In this document: positions 51,612-60,410 of the stretch, in pieces
Numbering within the stretch: position 1 is the stretch's first letter
How the letters are laid out: every line of letters begins with the position of its first letter
DNA from: Cupriavidus nantongensis
GTDB lineage: Bacteria > Pseudomonadota > Gammaproteobacteria > Burkholderiales > Burkholderiaceae
Direction: 5' to 3'
Assembly: GCF_001598055.1 (NCBI RefSeq)
Contig: NZ_CP014845.1
Location: 1,798,001 to 1,862,000, forward strand
Length of the DNA stretch: 64,000 nt
The notes under the pieces: model-generated
Database searches by the model: none
Seen by the model: the letters and a program-made list of their open reading frames with translations, nothing else
What the model was told of the DNA's origin: nothing
Position numbers and translations under genes: made by a program

Positions 51612-53204
51612 TCAGACTCCTCCGTGGACCGGGCAGCGCGCGGGATTGCCGCCGTGCCGGGCTGCGTCGGGCGCGGTGCCATCGGCCTGCGCCATCAGCC
51701 GTTGATACAGTTCGCGGTAGCTGCCCACCATGCGCTCCTGGGTGTAGTAGCGCTCCACGCGCGCCACCCCCGCGGCCTGCGCCGCCTGCCAGCGCGCCGG
51801 CTCGCGCAGCAGCCCGAGCGCGGCCGCGGCCAGCGCGGCGGGGTCGGCAATGCGCACCACCTCGCCCGCCGGACCCAGCGCGGCGTCGTCGCCGGGCAGG
51901 CCGAACAGCAGCTCGCGGCACGAGCCCACGTCGGTGGTCACGCACGGCACGCCGGCGGCAAAGCCTTCCAGCACCACCAGGGGCAGCGCTTCGCTGATCG
52001 AGCTGAGCACCAGCACGCCCACCTGCGGCAGCAGCGCGTCGATGCGCTGGAAGCCGAGGAACTTCACCTTCTTGCCCAGCCCCAGGCTTTCGGCCAGGCT
52101 GCGGCATTCGCGCGCGTATTCGGGGTCTTCGTCCTCCGGGCCGGCGATCCAGCCTTCGGCCTCGGGGTATTCGCGCACCACCGTCAGCATCGCGCGGATA
52201 AAGGTCTTGACGTCCTTGATCGGCACCACCCGGCCGATCAGGCACAGCACCGGCGGCACCCCCGGCTGGCGCTGCGCGCGCAGCGGCGCCAGGCGCGGCA
52301 GGTCGATGCCGTTGGGGATGCTGCGCGTGCGCGCCTCGGGCGCGCCGTCCTGCACCTGGCGGCGGCGGTTGCCTTCGTACAGCGCGACGATGTCGTCGCC
52401 GGCGTCATAGCAGACCCGGCCCAGGGTTTCGAAAAAGCGCACCCACAGCTCGCGGAAATAGCTGATCTGGGAGATGTCGCGCTCGAACACATTGCGGTTG
52501 TCGCGGATCCACTGGCTCTGGAACAGGTCGATCTTGCGTTCCTTGGTATAGATGCCGTGCTCCGACACCAGCAGCGGGCGCTGGTTGCGGTGGCGCAGCA
52601 GCGCGCCGAGAAAGCCCGCGTAGCCGGTCGAGACCGTGTGATAGACGCGCGCCGGGATCAGCCCGTCGGCAATCCGCACCAGCTGCCACAGCGGCTTGTG
52701 CATGATGCGCACGGTCCAGAAGTAATCGGTGAACGACGGGTCGGTGCAGAAGCGCCGGTATTGGTCGGTGATGGTCTGCCAGGCGCGGCGGCTGTACAGG
52801 AACGCGTCCTCGCCCAGCGCGCCGCCCTCGCGCAGAGCCGGCATCAGTTCGCGGATCATCGCCCCGGCCTCGGCCTCGCGGCCGGGCTCGCGCAGCAGGT
52901 CGTGCAGGCGATCGGCGGCGTCGAACGCCTTCGCGTCGCCGCCGCGGCCCTGCGCCAGCGGCGGCGGCGGGAAGTCATAGAGATAGTGCGTTTCCAGGTG
53001 CACCACGTTGGCCGGCAGCTGGTAGGCCATGTCGCCATAGTCCTCGCGCCGGCTGCCGATAAAGACGATGCCGAAGCGCAGCTCGGGGAACGCGCGGATC
53101 ATCTGGTTGACCCAGCTCGACACGCCGCCGCTTACGTACGGGAAGGTGCCTTCGAGCAGCAGCATGACGTCGGCCGACGCCCCTTTCAACAGGATCTCGC
53201 TCAT
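51612..53204 (-). CDS. pelF: PelF, GT4 glycosyltransferase (Pel polymerase)
   Basis: A 530-residue cytosolic glycosyltransferase of family GT4. The N-terminal half has DVMLLLEGTFPYVSGGVSSWV with the acceptor-side GGVSSW motif; the C-terminal half has LIGRVVPIKDVKTFIRAM, WIAGPEDED, and the EX7E motif SEALPLVVLEGF with GVPCVTTDVGSCREL. PelF polymerises the amino-sugar-rich chain from UDP-sugar in the cytosol, docked on PelD/E/G. Its ATG overlaps the pelE stop (ATGA). The last 20 residues (about 510-530) are polar and probably a variable tail. Confidence 0.97.
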   Translation of the reverse strand: MSEILLKGASADVMLLLEGTFPYVSGGVSSWVNQMIRAFPELRFGIVFIGSRREDYGDMAYQLPANVVHLETHYLYDFPPPPLAQGRGGDAKAFDAADRLHDLLREPGREAEAGAMIRELMPALREGGALGEDAFLYSRRAWQTITDQYRRFCTDPSFTDYFWTVRIMHKPLWQLVRIADGLIPARVYHTVSTGYAGFLGALLRHRNQRPLLVSEHGIYTKERKIDLFQSQWIRDNRNVFERDISQISYFRELWVRFFETLGRVCYDAGDDIVALYEGNRRRQVQDGAPEARTRSIPNGIDLPRLAPLRAQRQPGVPPVLCLIGRVVPIKDVKTFIRAMLTVVREYPEAEGWIAGPEDEDPEYARECRSLAESLGLGKKVKFLGFQRIDALLPQVGVLVLSSISEALPLVVLEGFAAGVPCVTTDVGSCRELLFGLPGDDAALGPAGEVVRIADPAALAAAALGLLREPARWQAAQAAGVARVERYYTQERMVGSYRELYQRLMAQADGTAPDAARHGGNPARCPVHGGV

Positions 53205-54187
53205 GATTGCCAGTACCGCAGCAGGGGCCGCACCAGCGGGAGCGGCGAGGGGCTGTCAAACGATGCCATCAGCTGGCGCACCGCGGCGTAGTCGCGTTCC
53301 AGGTAGGCGGCTTCGGCCAGGTGCGGCAGCACGCGCTCGCGCGCGAAGCCCAGCGCCTCGGCGCGCTGCAGCCAGGCGCGCGCCTCGCGCGGGGCGTTGC
53401 GCGCCAGCGCCAGGCGTCCGCGCATGTACCACAGCGAGGCAATGCTGTCGTCGTGCGACAGCGCCGCGCTGGCGTAGCGCTCGACCTGGCTGGCGGTGTA
53501 GCGATAAACGTCGCCCTGCACCAGGTTCTGGTAGATCAGCTCCCAGTACAGGTCGGCCAGGCGCTTGCTGATCTCGGCGCGCTCGCCCGGGCTGTAGGCG
53601 GTTTCCAGGCGCGGCAGCTCGGCCAGGATCTGCTGGGTCAGCTGCTTCTCGGCGCCATCCAGCATGCCGTAGGCCAGCAGCCGGATATCGTCGGCGCTGT
53701 CGGCCAGCAGTTCGCGCAGCACCGGGCTGACGGTGCGCGCCGGCATCGACTGCATCGCCACCAGCGCGGTCATGCGCTCCGGCAGCGGCGCGCGCGCATT
53801 GCCCAGCTGCGCCCGCAGCCGCGCGCCGCCGCCATGCGTGACGCGCGACATCAGGTGCGTGACAAATTCCGGCAGGCCAACCGTGCCGATGCCGCTGGTA
53901 TCGACGCGGCGCGGGAACAGCTTCGACAGCAGGTAGCTGCCCACGCACACCAGCGCGCCGCCGAGCGGCACGAAGAAGCAGAACAGCGCCAGGAAGCCGT
54001 AGCTCCACGCGAACGGCACGCGGAAACGCCGTGGCAGCAGGCGCCACAGCAGCAACGCCGTCAGCGCCGCGGCCACGGCCTGCATGCCGAAAAACGCCAG
54101 CAGCAGCGCGGTGCTGTTGCCGGCGCGCGCCAGCAGCGCCAGCGCGGCGATCTGTGCGGCCAGGCCGCCGGCGCCGAGCTTAAACAT
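53201..54187 (-). CDS. pelE: PelE, TPR membrane protein of the Pel synthase complex
   Basis: A 328-residue protein. Two or three N-terminal helices (about residues 5-110, LAAQIAALALLARAG and FAWSYGFLALFCFFVPLGGALVCVG) are followed by a cytosolic helical part with TPR-like repeats, for example SIASLWYMRGRLALARNAPREARAWLQRA. In Pseudomonas PelE bridges PelD and PelF. The start ATG 54187 overlaps the pelD stop by 8 nt, and the stop overlaps pelF by 4 nt, showing tight coupling. Confidence 0.92.
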   Translation of the reverse strand: MFKLGAGGLAAQIAALALLARAGNSTALLLAFFGMQAVAAALTALLLWRLLPRRFRVPFAWSYGFLALFCFFVPLGGALVCVGSYLLSKLFPRRVDTSGIGTVGLPEFVTHLMSRVTHGGGARLRAQLGNARAPLPERMTALVAMQSMPARTVSPVLRELLADSADDIRLLAYGMLDGAEKQLTQQILAELPRLETAYSPGERAEISKRLADLYWELIYQNLVQGDVYRYTASQVERYASAALSHDDSIASLWYMRGRLALARNAPREARAWLQRAEALGFARERVLPHLAEAAYLERDYAAVRQLMASFDSPSPLPLVRPLLRYWQS

Positions 54188-55619
54188 GGGGCGCTTTCCC
54201 GGCTGCCGGTGCCGGCCGCGCCGTGGTGCCGTCCACCTGGGCCCGGCGCAGCAGCTTGACCAGCGCCTCTTCGGCACCGGTCGCGGGCACCGCCAGCGAG
54301 TAGACGCCGATGCCGGCGCGGGTGAAATCGGTGCCGAACTGCGCGCGCAGCATGTCTTCGATGCGCACCAGGTAGGCCGCCACGGCCTGCGCATCGGACA
54401 GCGGCATCAGCGTCAGCATGGCGCGGTGGTGGGGATTGACCAGCGGCCAGGCCACGTCGAGCGCGCGCCGGCTGCGCACCACCTGCTCGAACAGCGCATC
54501 GCGCTCCGGATCGGTGTCGAACACCAGCGCCACCACCGAGCTGTCGATGCCGGTCTCGCGCTGCAGCCGCGACAGGCGCGCATAGTCCAGCGCAAACGGA
54601 TACGGACACCCCGGCAGCGCCGCCAGCAGGTTGCGGGTGGCGCCGGCATGCTCGACGCCGTCGGCGTAGTAGCCCAGCAGCACCATCAGCATCTGCAGGT
54701 TTTCATAGTTCAGCGACAGGAACGGCATGCGTTCCACCACCAGCAGGCCGATCAGGTGGTCGGAGCCCGCCAGCACCGGCGCCACCGCCACGTAGCGGGT
54801 GCGCGCATCGTGCTGCAGGCCGTCGGCGCGCAGGTGGGCAAGCTGGCGCGTGTCCAGGCAGTGGCGCACCAGCGGATCGGTGGTATCCAGCGTGAAGGCC
54901 GGGCCGATGCTGGCCGCGGCCTCGGTGTCGACGCGCTCGCCATCGCAGGCGTAGAGCGCCGCCGCCTCGACCTGGCAGGCCTGCGCCACCACCTGCAGCA
55001 CCGGCTGCGCGCCGGCCAGCACGTGGCCGCCGCGGGCGGCCTGTTCCAGCGCCACGCCGCGCAGTTGCGACAGCGTGTCGCGCAGCGTGGTGGGCCGCGC
55101 CAGCAGGTCGTTCTCCAGCCGCGAGTGCGAGATGCGCAGCAGGTAGTGGTTCTTGGTCAGCGCCGCCAGGCGCTCGTCCAGGTAGCGGTTGACGGCGCGG
55201 GCGCGCGCCAGGCGCGTGCCCCAGATATCGCCGAACTGCCCGGCCACCAGCACCAGCAGCAGGCCGCCAAGGAAAAACAGGCGCGGGAATGGTCCGGGCA
55301 TCACGCCGGTCTCGTGGTAGACGTACCACGCGACCAGCAGCATCAGCACGCTGCCCACGCCGATCAGCGTGCCGTAGCGCAGCGCCAGGATCACCGGCAG
55401 CAGCCAGGCCCACGGAAAGCCCATGCCCAGCAGCAACGGGTTCTGCGGCAGCACCAGCCAGGCCAGCCCGAGCGCGGCCAGCATCGCCACTACCAGTTCC
55501 ACCACGGCGGCGGGTCCGGTGACCGCGGGCGCGAGCAGGCGCGCATAGCGCCCGCCCAGGCCGATGCCCTGCCCTTGCCGCGCGCGATAGGTGTTGTCAG
55601 CCGTCTTGGCCACGCTCAT
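54180..55619 (-). CDS. pelD: PelD, c-di-GMP receptor of the Pel system
   Basis: A 479-residue inner-membrane protein with about four N-terminal helices (30-130), a coiled-coil linker, a GAF domain (about 185-320) and a degenerate GGDEF domain (about 335-460). The inhibitory-site motif RxxD, which binds c-di-GMP in Pseudomonas PelD, is present as Arg385-Ala-Leu-Asp388 (RRALD). Arg419 in LVRIEDML is at about the right distance for the third binding Arg. A GGDEF catalytic motif is absent, so it is a receptor, not a cyclase. AAGGGG precedes the ATG. Confidence 0.96.
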   Translation of the reverse strand: MSVAKTADNTYRARQGQGIGLGGRYARLLAPAVTGPAAVVELVVAMLAALGLAWLVLPQNPLLLGMGFPWAWLLPVILALRYGTLIGVGSVLMLLVAWYVYHETGVMPGPFPRLFFLGGLLLVLVAGQFGDIWGTRLARARAVNRYLDERLAALTKNHYLLRISHSRLENDLLARPTTLRDTLSQLRGVALEQAARGGHVLAGAQPVLQVVAQACQVEAAALYACDGERVDTEAAASIGPAFTLDTTDPLVRHCLDTRQLAHLRADGLQHDARTRYVAVAPVLAGSDHLIGLLVVERMPFLSLNYENLQMLMVLLGYYADGVEHAGATRNLLAALPGCPYPFALDYARLSRLQRETGIDSSVVALVFDTDPERDALFEQVVRSRRALDVAWPLVNPHHRAMLTLMPLSDAQAVAAYLVRIEDMLRAQFGTDFTRAGIGVYSLAVPATGAEEALVKLLRRAQVDGTTARPAPAAGKAPHV

Positions 55620-55680
55620 CCCCTTGCTTCAACCATCCATCGCCGCGCATGCGCAGCGTCGTGCCGATGACTGCCACGCT

Positions 55681-56253
55681 TCAGCCCTGCATCAGCGGCG
55701 CCAGCAGCCGGCGCAGCAGTTTCTGCGCGGTGCCCGACAGCGAGGCGCGGCTCCAGCCGCTGTCGCTGCCGGTGGCCGACCACACCACTTCGCCGCTGTT
55801 CACGTCGAGCAGTTGCAGCGAGATGCCGACCGCCGGCTCGCCGTCCACGCCGACCTTGTAGCGCCATTCCTGCACCGCGCCGGTCAGCGCATAGCGGGCC
55901 TTCTCGGCGCGCGCCCATTCCAGCGCCTTGCCCACCGCCTCGCGCTCGGCCGGCTCGAACAGCGTTTCCGGGTTCAGCGCGGCCGGATAGCGCTTCAGGC
56001 TGGCCACGCCGCCGGTCTTGAGCAGGCTCTCGGCGATGGCTTCGGCGCGCAGGCCGGCCTGCGGCGTCTCGGTGTAGTTGACGATCGGCAGCACCGCGAT
56101 GGTCTCGCCGCGCGCCAGCGCCGGCGCGCGGCCGACGTCGGTCACCGCGCAGCCCGCCAGCCACAACGCCGCGCCCAGCGCGCCGCACCACGCGGCCAGC
56201 CGCGCTGCTGCCGTCCTGCCCGTCCTGCCTTTCACGCCCGTTTGCTTGTTCAT
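55681..56253 (-). CDS. pelC: PelC, outer-membrane lipoprotein of Pel export
   Basis: A 190-residue lipoprotein with an LAGC lipobox after a hydrophobic stretch (about residues 20-40). The body has ETIAVLPIVNYTETPQAGLRAEAI, YALTGAVQEWRYKVGVDGEPAVGI and VVWSATGSDSGWSRASLSG, typical of PelC, which makes a dodecameric ring under PelB and guides the cationic polymer. ATG 56253 has AAGGGG six nt upstream; the ATG at 56259 is too close to it. It is separated from pelD by 61 nt and from pelB by 77 nt, the widest gaps in the operon. Confidence 0.93.
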   Translation of the reverse strand: MNKQTGVKGRTGRTAAARLAAWCGALGAALWLAGCAVTDVGRAPALARGETIAVLPIVNYTETPQAGLRAEAIAESLLKTGGVASLKRYPAALNPETLFEPAEREAVGKALEWARAEKARYALTGAVQEWRYKVGVDGEPAVGISLQLLDVNSGEVVWSATGSDSGWSRASLSGTAQKLLRRLLAPLMQG

Positions 56254-56330
56254 GTTCATCCCCTTTTTCCGTATTGCCATGTCCTGTCGATGCCCCTGTC
56301 GTTGCCCTGCCGCGGCCTGACCTGCCGCGC

Positions 56331-59300
56331 TCAGTACAGCCAGCGGTAGCGCAATCCCAGTTCGGTCATCGGCCGCCCGCCGTTGCGCGCCGCGGTCTCG
56401 TGCGAGACATAGAGCGCCAGGTGGTCGTTGCCGAACACCGAGCCCGCCACGCCGCCCTGCACGCGGAAGTTCTGCCGCGCGCGGGTGTCGTGCAGCAGCC
56501 CGATCTCGCCGAACGGCCGCCACTTGCGCGTGTATTCGTCCAGCAGTTCGGTGCCGAAGCCGAACAGTACGCCAGCCTGCGTGAAGGCCTGCGGCATGTA
56601 GAACGCCGGCGTCGCGGCGTCGCCCGCCGGCACCAGCGCGGCCTGGCGCGGCGTCAGGCTGCCGCCCTGCGTGCTGTAGCTGGCGTGCGTCGCGACCACG
56701 CGCACGGTGTAGTCCGGATACGCAGTGCGGATCCTGTAGCCGGCCTCGACGTCATAGACCATGCCGTGGCCCAGCGTGCTGCGGTCCTGGCCGCGGAAGC
56801 GGCTGTACTCGATGCGCGCGCCGACGAACTCGCGCAGGCTGAAGCGCCACGTCGCACCCAGCCCCAGCACGTCCTTGGCGCCGCCCACGCGCAGCGGCGC
56901 GGACTCGTCGGCGGGCTGGTTGAGCCCGGCCAGCGTGCTGAACTGCAGCCGTCCCTGCTGGTTCCACTCGCCGAAGAAGCGCGCCGTGGCCATGGTGTCG
57001 AGGCCCTCGCGGTAGCCCGCGGTGGCGCGCCAGCGCTGGTTGTTGTCGCGGTAGCCCAGCGACAGGTCGGCGCGCCGGTCCGACGACGGCACGTTGGCGA
57101 GCTGCCGCGGATCGGTACTGCGCTGGTCGCGCCAAGTGCCGCGCAGGTTCAGGTCATAGCCATCCCACAGCCGCACGCCGCCGGCCAGGCTGCCTTCGGT
57201 GAACTCGAGCGGCTTCTGGTGCATGAAGCGCACGCGCGGCTCGATCGCCTGGGCGTTGAACAGCAGCGTGTCGCGCAGGGTTTCCTGCAGCGCGTCGTCG
57301 GAGCGGGACCGCTCCTGGGTCTCGAAAGCGAGCGTCTGCGCCGCGCCCAGGCGGTCCAGCCGCTGGTTGGCCTCGATCTGGCTCGCCACCGGCACGCGGC
57401 CGGCCTGGCGCTCGAGGATGCGGTCAAGGCTGTTCAGGTCCTGCCGGTCCAGCGCGATCGCCACCTCGGCATACGCCGGGCGCTGCAGCCGGTTGGCGTA
57501 CTGGCGCGCCAGCCAGCCGCGCGCCAGTTCATTCGATTCGGCCGACATCGCCCACGCCAGCGCGGCATCGCGGCCGGCGGCCGACAAGGCGGCCTCGCGC
57601 CGCGCCGCGTCGCGCACGACCTCGGCGGGGACGGGATCGCGCAGCGGCGGCAGTCCTTCGACCTCGCCCAGCTGCGACGGCGCGTCCGCGCCCGGCGAAC
57701 TCAGTTCGCGCGCCGCCGTGGAAGCGCGGTCGGCGCGCAGCATCTGGATCACCAGCGCGCGCGAGACCTCGCCCGAGGCAAAGATCTGCCCCAGCGCCAC
57801 GGTCTGGCGGCGCAGGTCCGCGCGCGACGGCGCGCCCGAGACGTTCTCGCGCTCCTCGTCGCCATCATTGTTGTCCGGGCGCATGCGCGCAGCGCCCGTG
57901 CCGCGCCGGGCCCAGCCACGCTGCAGGTCGATCCACGCCTGGCGGCGCACGCGCCAGGCCATGTCGGTCTGGCCGACGGCTTCATAGGCGTCGGCCAGCA
58001 GGCTGAGCCAGAGCGGATCGGCGCTCTTGCCATCGTTGAGCTTGCGCAGGTAATGCAGCGCCGCGCGCCCGTCGTGGAAGCGCATATGGCCGGCGGCGAA
58101 GGCGCCCCACAGGTCGGGATTGTCCTCGGCCTGGTCCTGCAGGCGGCGCATCACCGCGCGCACCTCGGTATCTGTCCCCTGGTCGACCAGCGTCCACAGC
58201 AGCGCCGCCAGCGTTTCGCTGTCGGCGTCCGGCAGGCCCGCGGCATGGCGCAGGTCGGCCAGCGCCTGCTCGCGCTGGCCCGTGACGCGGTAGTACTCGG
58301 CGCGCCGCATCAGGAAGCGGCTCGACTGCCAGGCGGCGCGGCGCTGCTCCGCGCTCATGTCCTGCAGCAGCCGCTCGATGCGGCGGTAGGCGTGGGCGCG
58401 CGTGTAGTAGTACAGCGCCAGTTCCAGCGAGGCCGGGCTGGCGCCGCGGCGCCAGTCGGCCTCGGCGATGCGGCCGGCGTCGATCGGGGTCTTGTCGTAG
58501 TAGGCGATCAGGTTGGAGAAGTCCGCTTCGTGCCGGGCACGGACCTCGTCCATGCAGTCATTGCGCGCCGGGCCCTCCGGCAGCTGCTGGCAGTGCGTGT
58601 CGCGGGTCTGCGCGGCCGCCATCATCAGGTGCCGGTAGCCGTCCTGCAGCAGGTCGTCGCGCTGGTTTAGCTGCGCCAGCTGGGTGAAGGTGCGCCAGAA
58701 CAGCAGGTCGCGCGGACCCGCGGCGGCGCGCGCCGGCAGCATCGCGTCCAGCGCCTGGGGCAGCCGGCCGCGCATATAGAGCAGGTTGGCCAGCTTGAGC
58801 GCGTAGGCGGGGCGCGGGCCAAAGCGCTGCTGCAGCTGCGTATAGAGCTGGAAGGCGCGCTCGTCCTGGCCGGCGCGTTCGGCCAGCGCGGCATGGCGTT
58901 CCATGATCTCGCGCGCCTTCGGGCCGCCGCTCAGGCCTGCGAGGAAGCGCATGGCCTCTTCCGGCTCGCCCAGGCGTTCGTAGGCGGCCACCACCTGGTC
59001 CACCGTGTTCAGGTCCGAGCCGCCCGCGCGGTGGCGCAGCGCGGCCAGGTAGGCGCGATCGTCGGACAGCCCCGGCGCCAGCCGCATCACCGCGTCCCAC
59101 GCGCGCTCGTCGTTGGTGGCGCGCGCATAGTCGAGCCAGCTCTTCAGCGCTACCGCCGGCTGGCGATTCCATTCCGCCACCTGCGCCAGCCGCTCGCGCC
59201 AGACCGGCTCGCCAGGCAGCCGGCGCACGGCGGTCTCGGCCACGCGCTGAGCCTGGTCGAGCTTGCCAGCTGCCAGAAACACGCGATAGGCCAGCTCGTA

Positions 59301-60410
59301 GTCGTCGGCATTGAACTTCGTATCAGCCGGCTGCGCGGGCGCGGCTTCCTGTGCCGCGATCCTGCGCACGCCGAGCTGGCCGGAAGCGGCCAGCGCCTCG
59401 CGCAGCGCCAGCCCGCGCGGCCCGTCTAGAAACACCACGCCGCGCTCATGCCACGGCTGGCTGGCGGCGATGCGCCGCGCCTCGGCCTGCTGCGATTCCA
59501 GCGCGGCCAGGCTCGTACGCGCGGCATCGCGCAGCCGCGCCGACACCTTCAGCAAGCGCTCGACATAGCGGCTGGCCTGCTCCGGCTTGTTGGCCGCCAG
59601 CGCCAGCCGGGTCAGGTAGCGCAGCACCTCGGGATCGTCGAGCAGCGTGCCGGCGTGGCGCTCGGCCTGCGCCAGCGCCTCGTCCAGCAGGTTGCCTGAC
59701 TGCAGCGTCTGCACCGCCCTCAGGAACAGCGCGCGCCGCTCGGCCAGCGTGGTCGCGGCCGCCTGCTGCGCGAACAGCGCGTTGGCGGCGTCGCGGTAGT
59801 CGCCGCCGGTAATCGCCATCTCCGCCAGCTGGCGGTTCCAGAAGGCCGCGTTGTTGCGGTCCTGGTTCGCCAGCGCGGTATAGAACCGGCGCATCGCCGC
59901 GTCCGCGCCGGCCTGGCGCGCCTGCGTTGCCAGCGCCTGCAGGTCGGCCACGCTCCAGCGGCGGCCGGCGGCCTGGTCCAGCAGCCGGCGCAGCTGCACC
60001 AGGTTCTGTGCGCGCTCGGCGGTTTCCGGCAGCGCGGCCCAGGCGCGCTGCTGCGCGATCTCGATGCGCGTGCGCAGTACCTGCCCCGACAGGTCGGTGC
60101 CCTGCACCGCCTGCATCCGCTCCAGCATCGCCTGCGCCTCTTCCAGGCGGCCGGTGCGCGCGTACTGCTCGGCCAGCACGCCCATGAAAGCGGGATCGTC
60201 GGGCGTGACCTTCCACCAGGCTTCCAGGTAGGCCATGGTCAGCCCGTCGATGGTGCGGCCCTGCCCCAGCAGCCGTTCGCGCAGGGTTTCGCGCGGGAAC
60301 ATCAGCGCCAGGCCGATGCCCACGATCGCGGTAAAGGTCAGCACCAGCGTCGGCGGCAGCAGCCGCTCGCGCTCAACCGGCGCAGCGGACTTCGACTTGT
60401 TGCCTGACAT
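56331..60410 (-). CDS. pelB: PelB, TPR scaffold and outer-membrane export porin
   Basis: A 1359-residue protein. One N-terminal transmembrane helix (about 18-38) is followed by about 900 residues of TPR-type helical pairs (YLEAWWKVTPDDPAFMGVLAEQYARTG and many more), then a C-terminal 16-strand-type beta-barrel (about 1020-1359; WDGYDLNLRGTWRDQR, LSLGYRDNNQRWRATAGY, ending LGLRYRWLY). The TPR part holds the PelA enzyme and the barrel exports the polymer through the outer membrane. The first ATG lies inside the 3' end of pelA (38-nt overlap), with no clear ribosome site, which suggests coupling to pelA translation. Confidence 0.96.
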   Translation of the reverse strand: MSGNKSKSAAPVERERLLPPTLVLTFTAIVGIGLALMFPRETLRERLLGQGRTIDGLTMAYLEAWWKVTPDDPAFMGVLAEQYARTGRLEEAQAMLERMQAVQGTDLSGQVLRTRIEIAQQRAWAALPETAERAQNLVQLRRLLDQAAGRRWSVADLQALATQARQAGADAAMRRFYTALANQDRNNAAFWNRQLAEMAITGGDYRDAANALFAQQAAATTLAERRALFLRAVQTLQSGNLLDEALAQAERHAGTLLDDPEVLRYLTRLALAANKPEQASRYVERLLKVSARLRDAARTSLAALESQQAEARRIAASQPWHERGVVFLDGPRGLALREALAASGQLGVRRIAAQEAAPAQPADTKFNADDYELAYRVFLAAGKLDQAQRVAETAVRRLPGEPVWRERLAQVAEWNRQPAVALKSWLDYARATNDERAWDAVMRLAPGLSDDRAYLAALRHRAGGSDLNTVDQVVAAYERLGEPEEAMRFLAGLSGGPKAREIMERHAALAERAGQDERAFQLYTQLQQRFGPRPAYALKLANLLYMRGRLPQALDAMLPARAAAGPRDLLFWRTFTQLAQLNQRDDLLQDGYRHLMMAAAQTRDTHCQQLPEGPARNDCMDEVRARHEADFSNLIAYYDKTPIDAGRIAEADWRRGASPASLELALYYYTRAHAYRRIERLLQDMSAEQRRAAWQSSRFLMRRAEYYRVTGQREQALADLRHAAGLPDADSETLAALLWTLVDQGTDTEVRAVMRRLQDQAEDNPDLWGAFAAGHMRFHDGRAALHYLRKLNDGKSADPLWLSLLADAYEAVGQTDMAWRVRRQAWIDLQRGWARRGTGAARMRPDNNDGDEERENVSGAPSRADLRRQTVALGQIFASGEVSRALVIQMLRADRASTAARELSSPGADAPSQLGEVEGLPPLRDPVPAEVVRDAARREAALSAAGRDAALAWAMSAESNELARGWLARQYANRLQRPAYAEVAIALDRQDLNSLDRILERQAGRVPVASQIEANQRLDRLGAAQTLAFETQERSRSDDALQETLRDTLLFNAQAIEPRVRFMHQKPLEFTEGSLAGGVRLWDGYDLNLRGTWRDQRSTDPRQLANVPSSDRRADLSLGYRDNNQRWRATAGYREGLDTMATARFFGEWNQQGRLQFSTLAGLNQPADESAPLRVGGAKDVLGLGATWRFSLREFVGARIEYSRFRGQDRSTLGHGMVYDVEAGYRIRTAYPDYTVRVVATHASYSTQGGSLTPRQAALVPAGDAATPAFYMPQAFTQAGVLFGFGTELLDEYTRKWRPFGEIGLLHDTRARQNFRVQGGVAGSVFGNDHLALYVSHETAARNGGRPMTELGLRYRWLY

